Positions 54,463 through 64,000 of a stretch of 64,000 nucleotides of DNA are shown in pieces. The stretch's first letter is position 1, and the number at the start of each line of letters is the position of its first letter. This DNA is from Bradyrhizobium sp. CCGB01 (GTDB taxonomy: Bacteria; Pseudomonadota; Alphaproteobacteria; Rhizobiales; Xanthobacteraceae). The position numbers and the translations under genes are program-made. The notes below the pieces were generated by a model that ran no database searches, had not been told where the DNA came from, and saw only the letters and a list, made by a program, of their open reading frames with translations. The stretch covers positions 2,604,001 through 2,668,000 of the forward strand of contig NZ_JANADK010000001.1 of NCBI RefSeq assembly GCF_024199795.1, in the 5' to 3' direction.

Positions 54463-56193
54463 ATGCACGAACTCATTCGCGACATCACTCTCTGTATTCT
54501 GTTTGCCTGGATGCTGGGCCTGCTCGCCCATTTCTCGCGGCAGCCGCTGATCCTGGCCTACCTTATCGCCGGCTTTTGCATAGGTCCATTCGGTGCCGGC
54601 TGGGTCAAGTCGCAGGAATCGATCAGCGTCATCTCCGAGCTCGGCCTGATCTTCATGCTGTTCATGATCGGTCTGGAGATCGACCTGAAGAAGATTGTGC
54701 GGGCGGGCAAGGTGATCCTGTTCGCGGCGGGCGGTCAGCTGCTCGGCGGCTGCCTGCTCGGGGCGCTGTTCTTCGCCGGCATCGGCTTGTCGTTCGGCGG
54801 CGGGCATTTCGATGCGGTCTATCTCTGCGTCGCCTGCGCGCTGTCGAGCACCGTGATCATCGTCAAGGTGCTCTACGAGAAACGCGAGCTCGACACGCTG
54901 CCCGGCCGCATCACGCTCGGCGTGCTGGTGCTCCAGGACATCTTCGCGATCCTGTTCCTGGCGGTGCAGCCGAGCCTTGCCAATCTCGAGGTCAGCGTCA
55001 TCCTGCTCTCGATCGGCCGCGTCGCCGTGCTGGTGGCCGCCGCGCTGCTGGTCAGCCGTTATGTGCTGCCGCGCCTGTTCCATCAGATCGCCCGCCGTCC
55101 CGAGCTGATCCTGCTTGGCGCGCTTGCCTGGTGCTTTCTCGTCGCCGAGACCGCGGAGCGGCTGTCGCTGTCGCGCGAGATGGGCGCGCTGATCGCCGGC
55201 GTTTCGCTCTCGACCTTCCCTTACGCCCTCGACGTCACTGCCAAGGTCACCACGCTGCGTGACTTCTTCATCACGCTGTTCTTCGTCGCGCTCGGCATGA
55301 CCATTCCCGTGCCCGGTCTCTCCGTGATCGGGCTCGCCTTGATGATCGCGGCATTCACCGTGGTGAGCCGTCTCGTCACCACCTTCGCTCCGCTCTACCT
55401 GATGAAGCAGGGGCTGCGCGCCAGCCTGCTGCCGGCCCTCAACCTCGCGCAGATATCCGAGTTCTCGCTGGTGGTGATCCAGACCGGCGTCGCCGACCAT
55501 CATATCGCGGCCGAAACGGCGAATGCGGCCTCCTTCGCCTTCGTGGTGCTGGCGGTGCTCTCGACCTTCGTGATGACCCGCAGCGACGAGATCACCCGCT
55601 GGGCGATCGGCCCCCTGAAGCGGATCGGCCTGCGCGATCTCGACCACGGCAACGGCCATGGCGAGGAGGGGCACGAAGGCGGCCATGGCGAGGCCCGCCG
55701 CATCGTCATCCTCGGCTTTTTCCGTGCGGCGAGCGCGCTTCTCGCCGAGATCGAGCGGCAGACACCGGTGCTGCTCGAGCAGATCACCGTGGTCGACTTC
55801 AACCCCAATGTGTACCAGACCCTGGTGTCGCGCGGCCTGCACGTGATCTATGGCGACATCAGCAGCGCCGACACGCTGCTCCACGCCGGCGTTGGCAAGT
55901 CCGAGATGATCATCCTCAGCGTGCCGGATGCGCTTCTGAAGGGCGCCAGCAACGAGAAGCTGGTCCGCCACGTCCGCACCCTCAATCCGACCGCCATGAT
56001 CGTCGCCACGGCCGATCTCTTGTCGGATGTGGGCGAACTCTACGCGGCCGGCGCCAGCTATGTCACCGTGACCCGGCTCAGCGACGCTCATGAGCTGTTT
56101 ACCGTGATCGAAGCCGCCCAGGCCGGCCTTCTGGCCGACAAGCGCGCCGAGCTCGATCAGCGGCTTGGCGAGCGGCGCGAAGTGCTGCCCTGA
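54463..56193 (+). CDS. KefB-like cation:proton antiporter (CPA2)
   Basis: 576 residues: about 12 transmembrane helices (residues 5-385), with the CPA2 pattern GLEIDLKKI and VLVLQDIFAILFL, containing the QD motif. A His/Gly-rich linker follows (DHGNGHGEEGHEGGHGEARR), then a TrkA-N/RCK domain (residues ~410-540). In the RCK domain the dinucleotide loop is GFFRAAS instead of GxGxxG, so NAD(H) binding is doubtful. It probably exports K+ or Na+ in exchange for H+. ATG 54463 is used. Confidence 0.9.
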   Translation: MHELIRDITLCILFAWMLGLLAHFSRQPLILAYLIAGFCIGPFGAGWVKSQESISVISELGLIFMLFMIGLEIDLKKIVRAGKVILFAAGGQLLGGCLLGALFFAGIGLSFGGGHFDAVYLCVACALSSTVIIVKVLYEKRELDTLPGRITLGVLVLQDIFAILFLAVQPSLANLEVSVILLSIGRVAVLVAAALLVSRYVLPRLFHQIARRPELILLGALAWCFLVAETAERLSLSREMGALIAGVSLSTFPYALDVTAKVTTLRDFFITLFFVALGMTIPVPGLSVIGLALMIAAFTVVSRLVTTFAPLYLMKQGLRASLLPALNLAQISEFSLVVIQTGVADHHIAAETANAASFAFVVLAVLSTFVMTRSDEITRWAIGPLKRIGLRDLDHGNGHGEEGHEGGHGEARRIVILGFFRAASALLAEIERQTPVLLEQITVVDFNPNVYQTLVSRGLHVIYGDISSADTLLHAGVGKSEMIILSVPDALLKGASNEKLVRHVRTLNPTAMIVATADLLSDVGELYAAGASYVTVTRLSDAHELFTVIEAAQAGLLADKRAELDQRLGERREVLP

Positions 56194-56365
56194 CGGCGCC
56201 CGGCCGCCTTCCGGCCCGGCTATTTGCGCCTATATCTCTGGCATCTTCGGTGCAAGCCTGCCCCTGACAGGCCCGCCGCCCGGAATATGTGGTTGCGTCC
56301 AGGACACTAGCGCCCCGGCCCAAGTCCGGCTAAGCCTCCCGGCCATAACCGATAGAGATTGGGAA

Positions 56366-57442
56366 ATGCCCGATAGCGTTCAGGAAGTCTTGCAGGCCTT
56401 TGCCCGTGGTGAGCTCGTGGTCGTCACCGACGACGAGGACCGCGAGGGCGAGGGCGATCTGATCGTCGCCGCCTCGCTCTGCACCGCCGAGAAGATGGCG
56501 TTCATCATCCGCCATACCTCGGGCATCGTCTGCGCGCCCGTGACCACCGAGGACGCGCGCCGCCTCCGGCTCGATCCGATGGTGGCCCACAACGATTCCG
56601 CGCACACCACCGCGTTCACGGTCTCGATCGACTACAAGCCCGACGGCGGCACCGGCATCTCGGCCGAAGAGCGCGCCTCGTGCTGCCGCGCGCTGTCCAA
56701 TCCCAATGTCGGCGCCAACGACTTCGCCCGTCCCGGCCACATCTTCCCGCTGATCGCCAAGGACGGCGGCGTGCTCTTGCGCTCCGGCCATACCGAGGCC
56801 GCGGTTGATCTGTGCAAGCTCTCCGGCCTGCCGCCGGTCGGCGTCATCAGCGAGCTGATGAATGACGACGGCAGCGTGATGAAGGGCGAGCAGGTCGCCC
56901 GCTTCGCCGCCCAGCACAAGCTCAAGCATGTCACCATCGCCGACATGATCGCCTATCGCCAGGTGCGCGAGAAGCTGATCGAGCGGGTCTCGACCTTCGT
57001 CACCGAAAGCCCGATCGGACCGCTTCAGGGCTATGCCTACCGCTCGCCGTTCGATTCCATCGCCCACGTCGCGTTCGTCTATAACGGCGTCGGCGACGGC
57101 AAGAACGTGCTGACGCGCTTCCACAAGCCCAACATCGTCAAGGACATTTTCACCGGCCACAAGCGCATGACGGCGGTGCTCGAGCACTTCAAGAAGTCCG
57201 GTCGCGGCGTCCTGGTGTACTTGCGCGACGGTGCCGCCGGCGTCCCCGTTGCCCCGCTGCCCGATGAGAGCGCGACCGAGGCGGACCGCAACCGCCAGTG
57301 GCGCGAGGTCGGTGTCGGCGCGCAAATCCTGCGCGACCTCGGCGTCACCTCGATCCGCCACCTCACTTCCTCGGTGCACGACTACAAGGGTCTGTCGGGG
57401 TTCGGCATCGAGATCGTCGCCAACGAGCAGCTTGAAAGCTAG
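56366..57442 (+). CDS. ribB: RibB with degenerate GTP cyclohydrolase II half
   Basis: 358 residues from ATG 56366. Residues 1-205 are 3,4-dihydroxy-2-butanone 4-phosphate synthase (riboflavin branch), with DDEDREGEGDLIVAASL, the RPGHIFPL segment and LRSGHTEAAVDL intact. The remainder aligns with GTP cyclohydrolase II but lacks the three zinc cysteines and reads RFHKPNIVKDIFTGHKRMTA where they belong, so it is not expected to act on GTP. This matches RibBX-like proteins of rhizobia. No FMN riboswitch was seen upstream. Confidence 0.9.
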   Translation: MPDSVQEVLQAFARGELVVVTDDEDREGEGDLIVAASLCTAEKMAFIIRHTSGIVCAPVTTEDARRLRLDPMVAHNDSAHTTAFTVSIDYKPDGGTGISAEERASCCRALSNPNVGANDFARPGHIFPLIAKDGGVLLRSGHTEAAVDLCKLSGLPPVGVISELMNDDGSVMKGEQVARFAAQHKLKHVTIADMIAYRQVREKLIERVSTFVTESPIGPLQGYAYRSPFDSIAHVAFVYNGVGDGKNVLTRFHKPNIVKDIFTGHKRMTAVLEHFKKSGRGVLVYLRDGAAGVPVAPLPDESATEADRNRQWREVGVGAQILRDLGVTSIRHLTSSVHDYKGLSGFGIEIVANEQLES

Positions 57443-57446
57443 CGCT

Positions 57447-57484
57447 GTCATTCCGGGCTCGCGCGCCGCGCGTCCCCGGGATTC
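57447..57484. repeat. Short GTCATTCCGGG-type repeat
   Basis: GTCATTCCGGGCTCGCGCGCC and CGCGTCCCCGGGATT form an imperfect inverted pair, related to the elements at 59904 and 60998. Confidence 0.4.
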
Positions 57485-57581
57485 ACGCAGACCCGTACTT
57501 CTGCAACGCAATTGCACTTGTTGCCGCGGCGCTTTACTTTGTCGGGCAAATTTTTGACGGAACCAGACGAAAGGACGTTTC

Positions 57582-58796
<1,215 letters not shown>

Positions 58797-58830
58797 GCCG
58801 CGTATTCCGTGGCCGTTGTTTTACTCAGCT

Positions 58831-58950
58831 GTCATCGCCCGCCCCGTGCGCAATTGCGCACTAGGGCGGGCGATCCAGTATCCCAGAGACCTTGCCTTCG
58901 CCACCGGCGCCACGGCGTACTGGATACCCAGCCTTCGCGGGGTATGACGG
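58831..58950. repeat. Inverted repeat element with 16-bp palindrome
   Basis: The GTCAT..ATGAC outer pair encloses TCGCCCGCCC/GGGCGGGCGA arms (58835-58844, 58864-58873) around the perfect palindrome GTGCGCAATTGCGCAC (58846-58861), then CCAGTA/TACTGG. It is a second copy of the family at 4548-4652. Confidence 0.75.
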
Positions 58951-58983
58951 CGAGTGTTGGGGCAGCAGTGCACAGGAAGTCTC

Positions 58984-59901
58984 ATGTCCGACAACGACGA
59001 CGTCCCGTTCAACCGCAACTTTCCGCTTAAAGCCGGCGTCGTCGAGGAAGTCCGTCCCGGCGTGCGGCGCGTGCTCTGTAACAATCCGAGCCCGTTCACC
59101 TTCACCGGCACGGTCAGCTACATCGTCGGCCAGGGCAACGTCGCGATCATCGATCCCGGCCCGGACGACGAGGCGCATGCGGCGGCGCTGCTCGATGCGG
59201 TGCGCGGCGAGACCGTGAGCCATATCTTCGTCACCCACACCCACCGCGACCATTCGCCGAACACCGCGCGGATCAAGCAGGCGACCGGTGCGCCTGTTTA
59301 TGCCGAGGGCCCGCACCGTGCCTCGCGCCCGCGCTTCGAGAGCGAGAAGCACAATCCGGAATCCGGCGCCGACCGCGATTTCTCGCCCGATATCAGGATC
59401 GCGCATGGCGACGTGGTCGAGGGCGACGGCTGGCGTCTGGAGGCCGTGGCGACGCCGGGCCACACCGCCAATCATCTCGCCTTCGCCTGGCCCGAGCGGA
59501 AATTCAACTTCGTCGGCGACCACGTGATGGGCTGGTCGACCTCGATCGTGGCGCCGCCCGACGGCTCGATGATCGACTACATGGAGTCGCTGGATCGTCT
59601 CGCCGCGCGCGAGGAGGATCTGTATTTCTCCGGCCACGGCCCCGAGATCCCGGACGGCCAGCGCTTCGTGCGCTTCCTGATCCGCCACCGCAAGGCGCGC
59701 GAAGCCTCGATCCTGCACCGCCTCGCCAAGGGCGAGACCGACATCCCGACCATGGTCCGCGCGATCTATATCGGCATCGATCCCAGGTTGACGACGGCCG
59801 CCGGCTATTCCGTCCTGGCGCATCTGGAAGATCTGGTCGCGCGCGGCGTGGTGACGACGGATGGCGACCCTGTGATCGGCGGGACGTACCGGATGGCTTA
59901 G
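58984..59901 (+). CDS. MBL-fold metallo-hydrolase
   Basis: 305 residues. The metal-binding motif THTHRDHS (HxHxDH) is preserved, with later ligands in TPGHTANH and FVGDHVMGW and the C-terminal SGHGPEI. C-terminal residues ~210-300 form a winged-helix-like domain (RHRKAREASILHRLAKGETD), as in LACTB2-type beta-lactamase-like hydrolases. It likely hydrolyses a thioester or phosphoester. ATG 58984 is used; upstream in-frame codons lie in the repeat. Confidence 0.88.
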   Translation: MSDNDDVPFNRNFPLKAGVVEEVRPGVRRVLCNNPSPFTFTGTVSYIVGQGNVAIIDPGPDDEAHAAALLDAVRGETVSHIFVTHTHRDHSPNTARIKQATGAPVYAEGPHRASRPRFESEKHNPESGADRDFSPDIRIAHGDVVEGDGWRLEAVATPGHTANHLAFAWPERKFNFVGDHVMGWSTSIVAPPDGSMIDYMESLDRLAAREEDLYFSGHGPEIPDGQRFVRFLIRHRKAREASILHRLAKGETDIPTMVRAIYIGIDPRLTTAAGYSVLAHLEDLVARGVVTTDGDPVIGGTYRMA

Positions 59902-59903
59902 CT

Positions 59904-60010
59904 CGTCATTCCGGGGCGATGCGCAGCATCGAACCCGGAATCCGTCGGGCCGCAGCGCCGGTGGATGAATGGATCCCGGGCTCGCGCTATCGCGCGCCCC
60001 GGGATGACGC
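59904..60010. repeat. GTCATTCCGGGGCGATGCG repeat element
   Basis: CGTCATTCCGGGGCGATGCGC AGCATCGAACCCGGAATC is a hairpin; a second hairpin CCCGGGCTCGCGCTATCGCGC ends CCCCGGGATGACG, so CGTCAT/ATGACG bound the unit. Lies between convergent genes. Confidence 0.65.
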
Positions 60011-60017
60011 TATCGCG

Positions 60018-60872
60018 TCACTTCTTCACCGTCTTCGCCGGTGCCTTCGGCGGTGCGACCGGCGTCTTCTTCACCGGTTTCAGCGCGTCGGCGTCGGCGG
60101 CGGTGTTGAGATCGTCGATGAATTTTTTGACGCGTGCGGCGTTGCTGCCGAAATCACTGTCGAAATAGCGCGAGGCCGAGCGGATATCGACACGGGAATC
60201 GTCACCGTCGGGCACGACCCGGATCGAGACGTCCTCGCGGAACCCCATGATCGGCGTCCGTGCCACCGCCTCGATGCGGCCGATGCGGCGCGGCGGCTGC
60301 GGCTCACGCTCGTCGATGACGAGCCATTTGCGCTTGATGACGAGCTGGCGCGCGATCGCATAGGCCCGATCGACCGGGATCTCCAGCTCGATCGGCTCGA
60401 TGTCGGGATAGAACTGGCGCTGCTGCTCGGCCGAATAGAGGCCGGCATACACGGCGGTGTTGGTGCCATCCCCGGTGCGCACGTGCGACAGCGCGTCGAA
60501 GCGCGGCGGGTCGATCGGGTTGGTGGTGATGTCGTAGATCGGAGGCAGCTTGCGGTATTGCAGGCCGAGATAAGCCGGATAAGCGAGGATCGCGCCGTCG
60601 ATGAGGAAGGCGAGCAGGATGCGCGCCATGCCGCGCGAGCCGTTCTGCCAGATCGCGGCAAAGCCCGCGAGCCCAAACAGGATCGAGAGGCCGGCGATCG
60701 CAAGCCCGGCGAAGAACGTCATCAGCGCCGGTTTCATCTCCAGGAAGTCGAAGCGGACGATGATGATCGAGACCACCACTGCCACCACCGCGAACACGGC
60801 CAGATTACGCGCCCAGCTCGCGAGGCTGGACACGGGCTCCGACTGATAGGGAGTGGAAAACCTGCGGGCCAT
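60018..60872 (-). CDS. DUF1499 membrane-associated protein
   Basis: 284 residues from ATG 60872. Three hydrophobic segments at about 15-105 (NLAVFAVVAVVVSIIIV, TFFAGLAIAGLSILFGLAGF, ILLAFLIDGAILAYPAYLGL) precede a DUF1499 domain (PPIYDITTNPIDPPRFDALS, later EAVARTPIMGFREDVSIRV). A Lys/Pro tail ends the protein. Function unknown; rhizobial members are common. Confidence 0.83.
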   Translation of the reverse strand: MARRFSTPYQSEPVSSLASWARNLAVFAVVAVVVSIIIVRFDFLEMKPALMTFFAGLAIAGLSILFGLAGFAAIWQNGSRGMARILLAFLIDGAILAYPAYLGLQYRKLPPIYDITTNPIDPPRFDALSHVRTGDGTNTAVYAGLYSAEQQRQFYPDIEPIELEIPVDRAYAIARQLVIKRKWLVIDEREPQPPRRIGRIEAVARTPIMGFREDVSIRVVPDGDDSRVDIRSASRYFDSDFGSNAARVKKFIDDLNTAADADALKPVKKTPVAPPKAPAKTVKK

Positions 60873-60997
60873 CGGGTGACGCTTCTGCCGGGGTTTTTGG
60901 GGGCGGTGCCGGCCGATTTGGCACGACGATGGGCCGTTGAGACCACGGCCCGGGGGCAAATTCAAGGGAGACCGGACTGTTACTGCCCGGACGAACC

Positions 60998-61080
60998 GTC
61001 ATTCCGGGGCGATGCGAAGCATCGAGCCCGGAATCCCGAGATTCCGGGTCTGGTCCTTTGGACCATCCCGGAATGACGGT
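60998..61080. repeat. GTCATTCCGGGGCGATGCG repeat element, second copy
   Basis: CGTCATTCCGGGGCGATGCG followed by AGCATCGAGCCCGGAATC and a closing CCCGGAATGACG. Almost identical to the first half of the unit at 59904. It lies between two minus-strand genes. Confidence 0.65.
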
Positions 61081-61092
61081 GAGTGCTGCCCG

Positions 61093-62721
61093 TTACGCCG
61101 CGGCGTTCGGAAAGCGGTAATCCTTGAACTGGTCGCGCAGCGCCGTCTTCAGGATCTTGCCGGTGGCGGTGTGCGGAATGCCGTCGACGAAGGCGACGTC
61201 GTCGGGCATCCACCATTTGGCGATCTTGCCGTCCATGAACTTCAGGATGTCCTCGCGGCTGGCCTGCTGGCCCTGCTTGAGCTGCACGATCAGCAGCGGC
61301 CGCTCGTCCCATTTGGGATGGAACACGCCGATCACCGCGGCTTCCGCAACGGCGGGATGGCCGACCGCGAGGTTTTCGAGGTCGATCGAGGAGATCCACT
61401 CGCCGCCGGACTTGATCACGTCCTTGGAGCGGTCGGTGATCCGCATGTAGCCGGCCTCGTCGATGGTCGCGACGTCGCCGGTGTCGAAGAAGCCTTCCTC
61501 GTCGAGGATGTCAGTGTCGATGCGGAAGTAGGCCTTGGCGACGGCGGGGCCGGAAACTTTCAGGCGGCCGAAGGTCGTACCATCCCACGGCAATTCCTTG
61601 CCGGCATCGTCGGTGATCTTCATCTCCACCGCGAAGGGCGCATAGCCCTGCATCTGGAGCACGTCGAGTTTGGCATCGCCGGTCGCATTCTGGAACGGCG
61701 GCTTCAACGCCGCGACGCTGCCGATCGGGCTCATCTCGGTCATACCCCAGGCATGGCGCACGTTCGAGCCCATGTCGAGGAAGGCCTTGATCATCGAGCG
61801 CGGCATCGCCGAGCCGCCGCAGATCACCATCTTCAGGTCCGGCAGCTTCAGATTGTTGGCGGCCATGTGCTGCAGCAGCATCAGCCACACGGTGGGCACG
61901 CCCGCCGTGTGCGTCACCTTCTCGGTCGAGAGCAGCTCGTAGACCGAGGCGCCGTCGAGCTTGGCGCCGGGCATCACCAGCTTGGTGCCTTGCGAGGGTG
62001 CCGAGAACGCGATGCCCCAGCTATTGGCATGGAACAGCGGCACCACCGGGAGCATTGTCTCGGACGCGCTGGTGCCGAGGGCATCGACATTGTTCGCCAT
62101 CAGCGCATGCAGCACGTTGGAGCGATGCGAATACAGCACACCCTTCGGATCGCCCGTGGTGCCGGACGTGTAGCACATCGCGGCTGCCGTGTTCTCGTCA
62201 AAGTCCTTCCATCTGAAGTTGCCGTCGGCCTCCGCGATCCAGTCCTCGTAGGCGACCACATTCTTCAGCGTCGTCTGCGGCATGTGCGCCTTGTCGGTGA
62301 GCACGACGTAGCGTTCCACGCTCGGCAGCTTGTCGGCGATCTTCTCCAGGACCGGAACGAAGGTGATGTCGGTCATCACGATGCGGTCCTGCGCATGATT
62401 GATGATCCAGGCGATCTGCTCGGGGAAAAGGCGGGGATTGACGGTATGGCAGATAGCGCCGATCCCCATGATGCCGTACCAGACCTCGAGATGGCGCCAG
62501 GTGTTCCAGGCGATCGTTGCGACACGGTCGCCGAGCTTGATGCCGTCGCGCTCCAGCACTTGCGAGACCTTGAGCGCGCGCTTGTGGATTTCGCCATAAG
62601 TGGTGCGATGGATCGGTCCCTCGACCGATCGCGTAACGACCTCCTGCTTGCCATGAATCCTGGCGGCGTGTTCGATGATCCGGTGGCAGAGCAGGGGCCA
62701 ATCTTGCATCAAACCAAGCAT
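61093..62721 (-). CDS. AMP-forming acyl-CoA ligase, AlkK-like
   Basis: 542 residues, ANL superfamily. It activates a medium- or long-chain fatty acid to acyl-CoA using ATP. Core motifs: YTSGTTGDPKGVLYSHRS, WGMTEMSPIG, FFDTGDVATIDEAGYMRITD, DVIKSGGEWISSIDLENLAV and the terminal Lys in TATGKILKTALR. The N-terminus resembles the AlkK/medium-chain group. It is divergent from the extensin gene. No beta-oxidation genes are adjacent. Confidence 0.9.
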   Translation of the reverse strand: MLGLMQDWPLLCHRIIEHAARIHGKQEVVTRSVEGPIHRTTYGEIHKRALKVSQVLERDGIKLGDRVATIAWNTWRHLEVWYGIMGIGAICHTVNPRLFPEQIAWIINHAQDRIVMTDITFVPVLEKIADKLPSVERYVVLTDKAHMPQTTLKNVVAYEDWIAEADGNFRWKDFDENTAAAMCYTSGTTGDPKGVLYSHRSNVLHALMANNVDALGTSASETMLPVVPLFHANSWGIAFSAPSQGTKLVMPGAKLDGASVYELLSTEKVTHTAGVPTVWLMLLQHMAANNLKLPDLKMVICGGSAMPRSMIKAFLDMGSNVRHAWGMTEMSPIGSVAALKPPFQNATGDAKLDVLQMQGYAPFAVEMKITDDAGKELPWDGTTFGRLKVSGPAVAKAYFRIDTDILDEEGFFDTGDVATIDEAGYMRITDRSKDVIKSGGEWISSIDLENLAVGHPAVAEAAVIGVFHPKWDERPLLIVQLKQGQQASREDILKFMDGKIAKWWMPDDVAFVDGIPHTATGKILKTALRDQFKDYRFPNAAA

Positions 62722-62786
62722 TCCGTCGTTCCTCCGAGAATTCGCTGGGCGGGTTGTCGCTCTCAGCGCTGGGCCAAAGAATTGTC

Positions 62787-63896
62787 ATGAGTTTTAGCCT
62801 GCCGGACTTTCGCCGCAAATGGTCTTGTCGCGGCTATATGTCCGCCGGCGCGGCAATGGTTACCGCCGCGCTGGGGCTGTCGCTTGTGCTCGCCGAGAAG
62901 GCAGAGGCGCGAAAATACGCGTCGCCGTTCGATATCTTTGGCCTTGGTACGCCACGGCCGCGCGGATCGGTTCATCCAGCCAGGATACCTGCCAAGATAC
63001 CGCTACCAAAACCGCGCCCGGAAGAGGCCCCCAAGGCGGCGGACGAGACCCCTCCGCAGACCGACGGAAAACCTTCTCCCGACAAGCCGAATGCCACCAA
63101 GCCCGCCGAGGCCGCGCCGCCACCCGAGAAGCAGGTCTCGGCCTGCCGGCTTGCGCTGACCGATGAGATCGCGGTCGCGCCGTCCATTCCCGATATTCGC
63201 GGCCCCGGTGCCTGCGGCGGCGAGGACCTGGTGCGGCTCGAAGCCATCGTGCTGCCGGACAAGCGCAAGGTGGCGGTCAAGCCGGCGGCTGTCCTCCGCT
63301 GCACCATGGCGTCCGCGATCGCCGATTGGATTCGGAAGGACATGGTGCCGTTGGCCACCAGCCTCGGCTCGACCATCAGCGATCTCGACAATTTCGACAG
63401 CTTCGAATGCCGGGGCCGTAACCGCGTCGTGGGGGCGATGCTGTCCGAGCACGGCAAGGCCAACGCGCTCGACGTCCGCGCCGTCAAGCTCACCAACGGG
63501 CAGTCGATCGGCCTGACCGACCGCAGCCTGTCGCGCGATGTGCGCGAGCGCGTGCTGCATTCGGTCTGCGCGCGCTTCTCCACCGTGCTTGGCCCGGGCT
63601 CGGACTGGTATCACGAGGACCACATCCATCTCGACCTGGCGCAGCGGCGCAACGACTACCGGATCTGCCAGTGGAATGTCTGGGATCCCCTGCCGCAGGT
63701 CGCTCCGCTGCTGCCGGCGGAGCGGCCCGAGGAGGCGCCGCCGCGCGAGGTCGCGGCCAAATCCGAGGCCAAGCCCGAGGCGAAGGACGGGGCTGATGAC
63801 GAGGCGGCGCAGAACCCCCCTGCGCCTGCGGACAAACCGGCGGCCGACCGCAAGAAAGCCCAGCCGCACAAGCCGGCAACGAAAAAGCGCCGGTAA
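62787..63896 (+). CDS. Extensin-family (VanY-like) exported protein
   Basis: 369 residues from ATG 62787. An N-terminal hydrophobic export segment (AGAAMVTAALGLSLVLAEKA) is followed by a Pro/Lys-rich linker and the 'extensin-like C-terminus' domain (residues ~115-300): ACRLALTDEIAVAPSIPDIR, GACGGEDLVRLEAI, SEHGKANALDVRAVKL and WYHEDHIHLDLAQRR, with the HxxxxxxD and HIHLD residues of VanY-like D,D-peptidases. A second Pro/Ala/Lys tail completes it. It probably acts on peptidoglycan in the periplasm. A terminator overlaps its stop codon. Confidence 0.87.
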   Translation: MSFSLPDFRRKWSCRGYMSAGAAMVTAALGLSLVLAEKAEARKYASPFDIFGLGTPRPRGSVHPARIPAKIPLPKPRPEEAPKAADETPPQTDGKPSPDKPNATKPAEAAPPPEKQVSACRLALTDEIAVAPSIPDIRGPGACGGEDLVRLEAIVLPDKRKVAVKPAAVLRCTMASAIADWIRKDMVPLATSLGSTISDLDNFDSFECRGRNRVVGAMLSEHGKANALDVRAVKLTNGQSIGLTDRSLSRDVRERVLHSVCARFSTVLGPGSDWYHEDHIHLDLAQRRNDYRICQWNVWDPLPQVAPLLPAERPEEAPPREVAAKSEAKPEAKDGADDEAAQNPPAPADKPAADRKKAQPHKPATKKRR

Positions 63897-63909
63897 AACC
63901 GGCGCTTTT
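63883..63909 (+). terminator. Rho-independent terminator overlapping the stop
   Basis: AAAAGCGCCGG-TAAAA-CCGGCGCTTTT, an 11-bp perfect stem; the stop codon of the extensin gene is in the loop. It can also serve the convergent gene. Confidence 0.9.
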
Positions 63910-63932
63910 GAATGTCTGAGATCAGGAGCTGA

Positions 63933-64000
63933 TCAGTAGCTGCCCGCCTGGCCCATTTGGCCGCCGCCGAGCGCAAGGCGCGAATTGTAGGGCGAGTCGC
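63933..64000 (-). CDS. 3' end of a further gene (partial)
   Basis: On the minus strand the frame ending at TGA 63933-63935 reads DSPYNSRLALGGGQMGQAGS then Y. It runs off the window, and the Gly/Gln-rich end has no recognised family. Confidence 0.45.
   Translation of the reverse strand, partial: DSPYNSRLALGGGQMGQAGSY

Noticed and set aside
56194..56365. FMN riboswitch upstream of ribB
   Set aside because: The conserved RFN core segments are absent; only GC-rich sequence is present.

Overview
The window looks like chromosome from a Bradyrhizobium-type alphaproteobacterium (Hyphomicrobiales). The evidence is high GC with strong G/C third positions, a red-type (form IC) RuBisCO operon with cbbX, HWE-family sensor kinases, many lineage-typical small proteins, several families of GC-rich palindromic intergenic repeats, and promoter-like matches to the alphaproteobacterial general-stress sigma factor EcfG (GGAAC-N16-CGTT). 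No rRNA, complete tRNA, insertion sequence or CRISPR array was seen.

Layout. At 146-197 there is only the 3' portion of a tRNA-Pro(CGG), as left when an element integrates into a tRNA gene, so the left edge is probably a genomic-island boundary. 0.3-10.6 kb: a Bug-type solute-binding protein, small hypothetical proteins, an N-carbamoyl-D-amino-acid amidohydrolase, 1.2 kb of repeats without a gene, a TetR/MFS efflux pair with a perfect operator, a small membrane protein and a TonB-dependent siderophore receptor. 10.6-20.4 kb: cbbR divergent from cbbF-cbbP-cbbT-cbbA-cbbL-cbbS-cbbX-cbbE, a Calvin-Benson-Bassham operon with a terminator-like hairpin between cbbS and cbbX. 20.7-25.5 kb: a PAS-GGDEF-EAL protein, a tandem UspA protein and a DegP/Do protease whose leader carries a 13-bp hairpin.

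25.8-42.3 kb is dominated by small secreted, membrane or very basic proteins (DUF6496, DUF4142 twice, DUF3147 twice, PAP2, PRC-barrel, RHH and others) around two large signalling genes: a 2097-residue soluble hybrid kinase with eleven 92-residue HAMP-type repeats, like fungal group III (Nik1) kinases, and a REC-PAS-HWE kinase. About ten EcfG-like promoters lie just upstream of genes between 26 and 52 kb, so this block is probably part of the general stress regulon. An SDR remnant lies at 40.5 kb.

42.4-64 kb: an EmrAB-type efflux pair with a frameshifted emrA, an HxlR regulator divergent from an SDR/nitronate monooxygenase pair, a secreted protein whose Shine-Dalgarno is buried in a nested hairpin, PhoD, an aldo-keto reductase, a short BoxR-like HTH regulator next to an aminotransferase, a KefB-like antiporter, a RibB with a degenerate GTP cyclohydrolase II half, glutaryl-CoA dehydrogenase, an MBL hydrolase, a DUF1499 protein, an AlkK-like acyl-CoA ligase and an extensin-family protein. 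The last bases hold the 3' end of another minus-strand gene.
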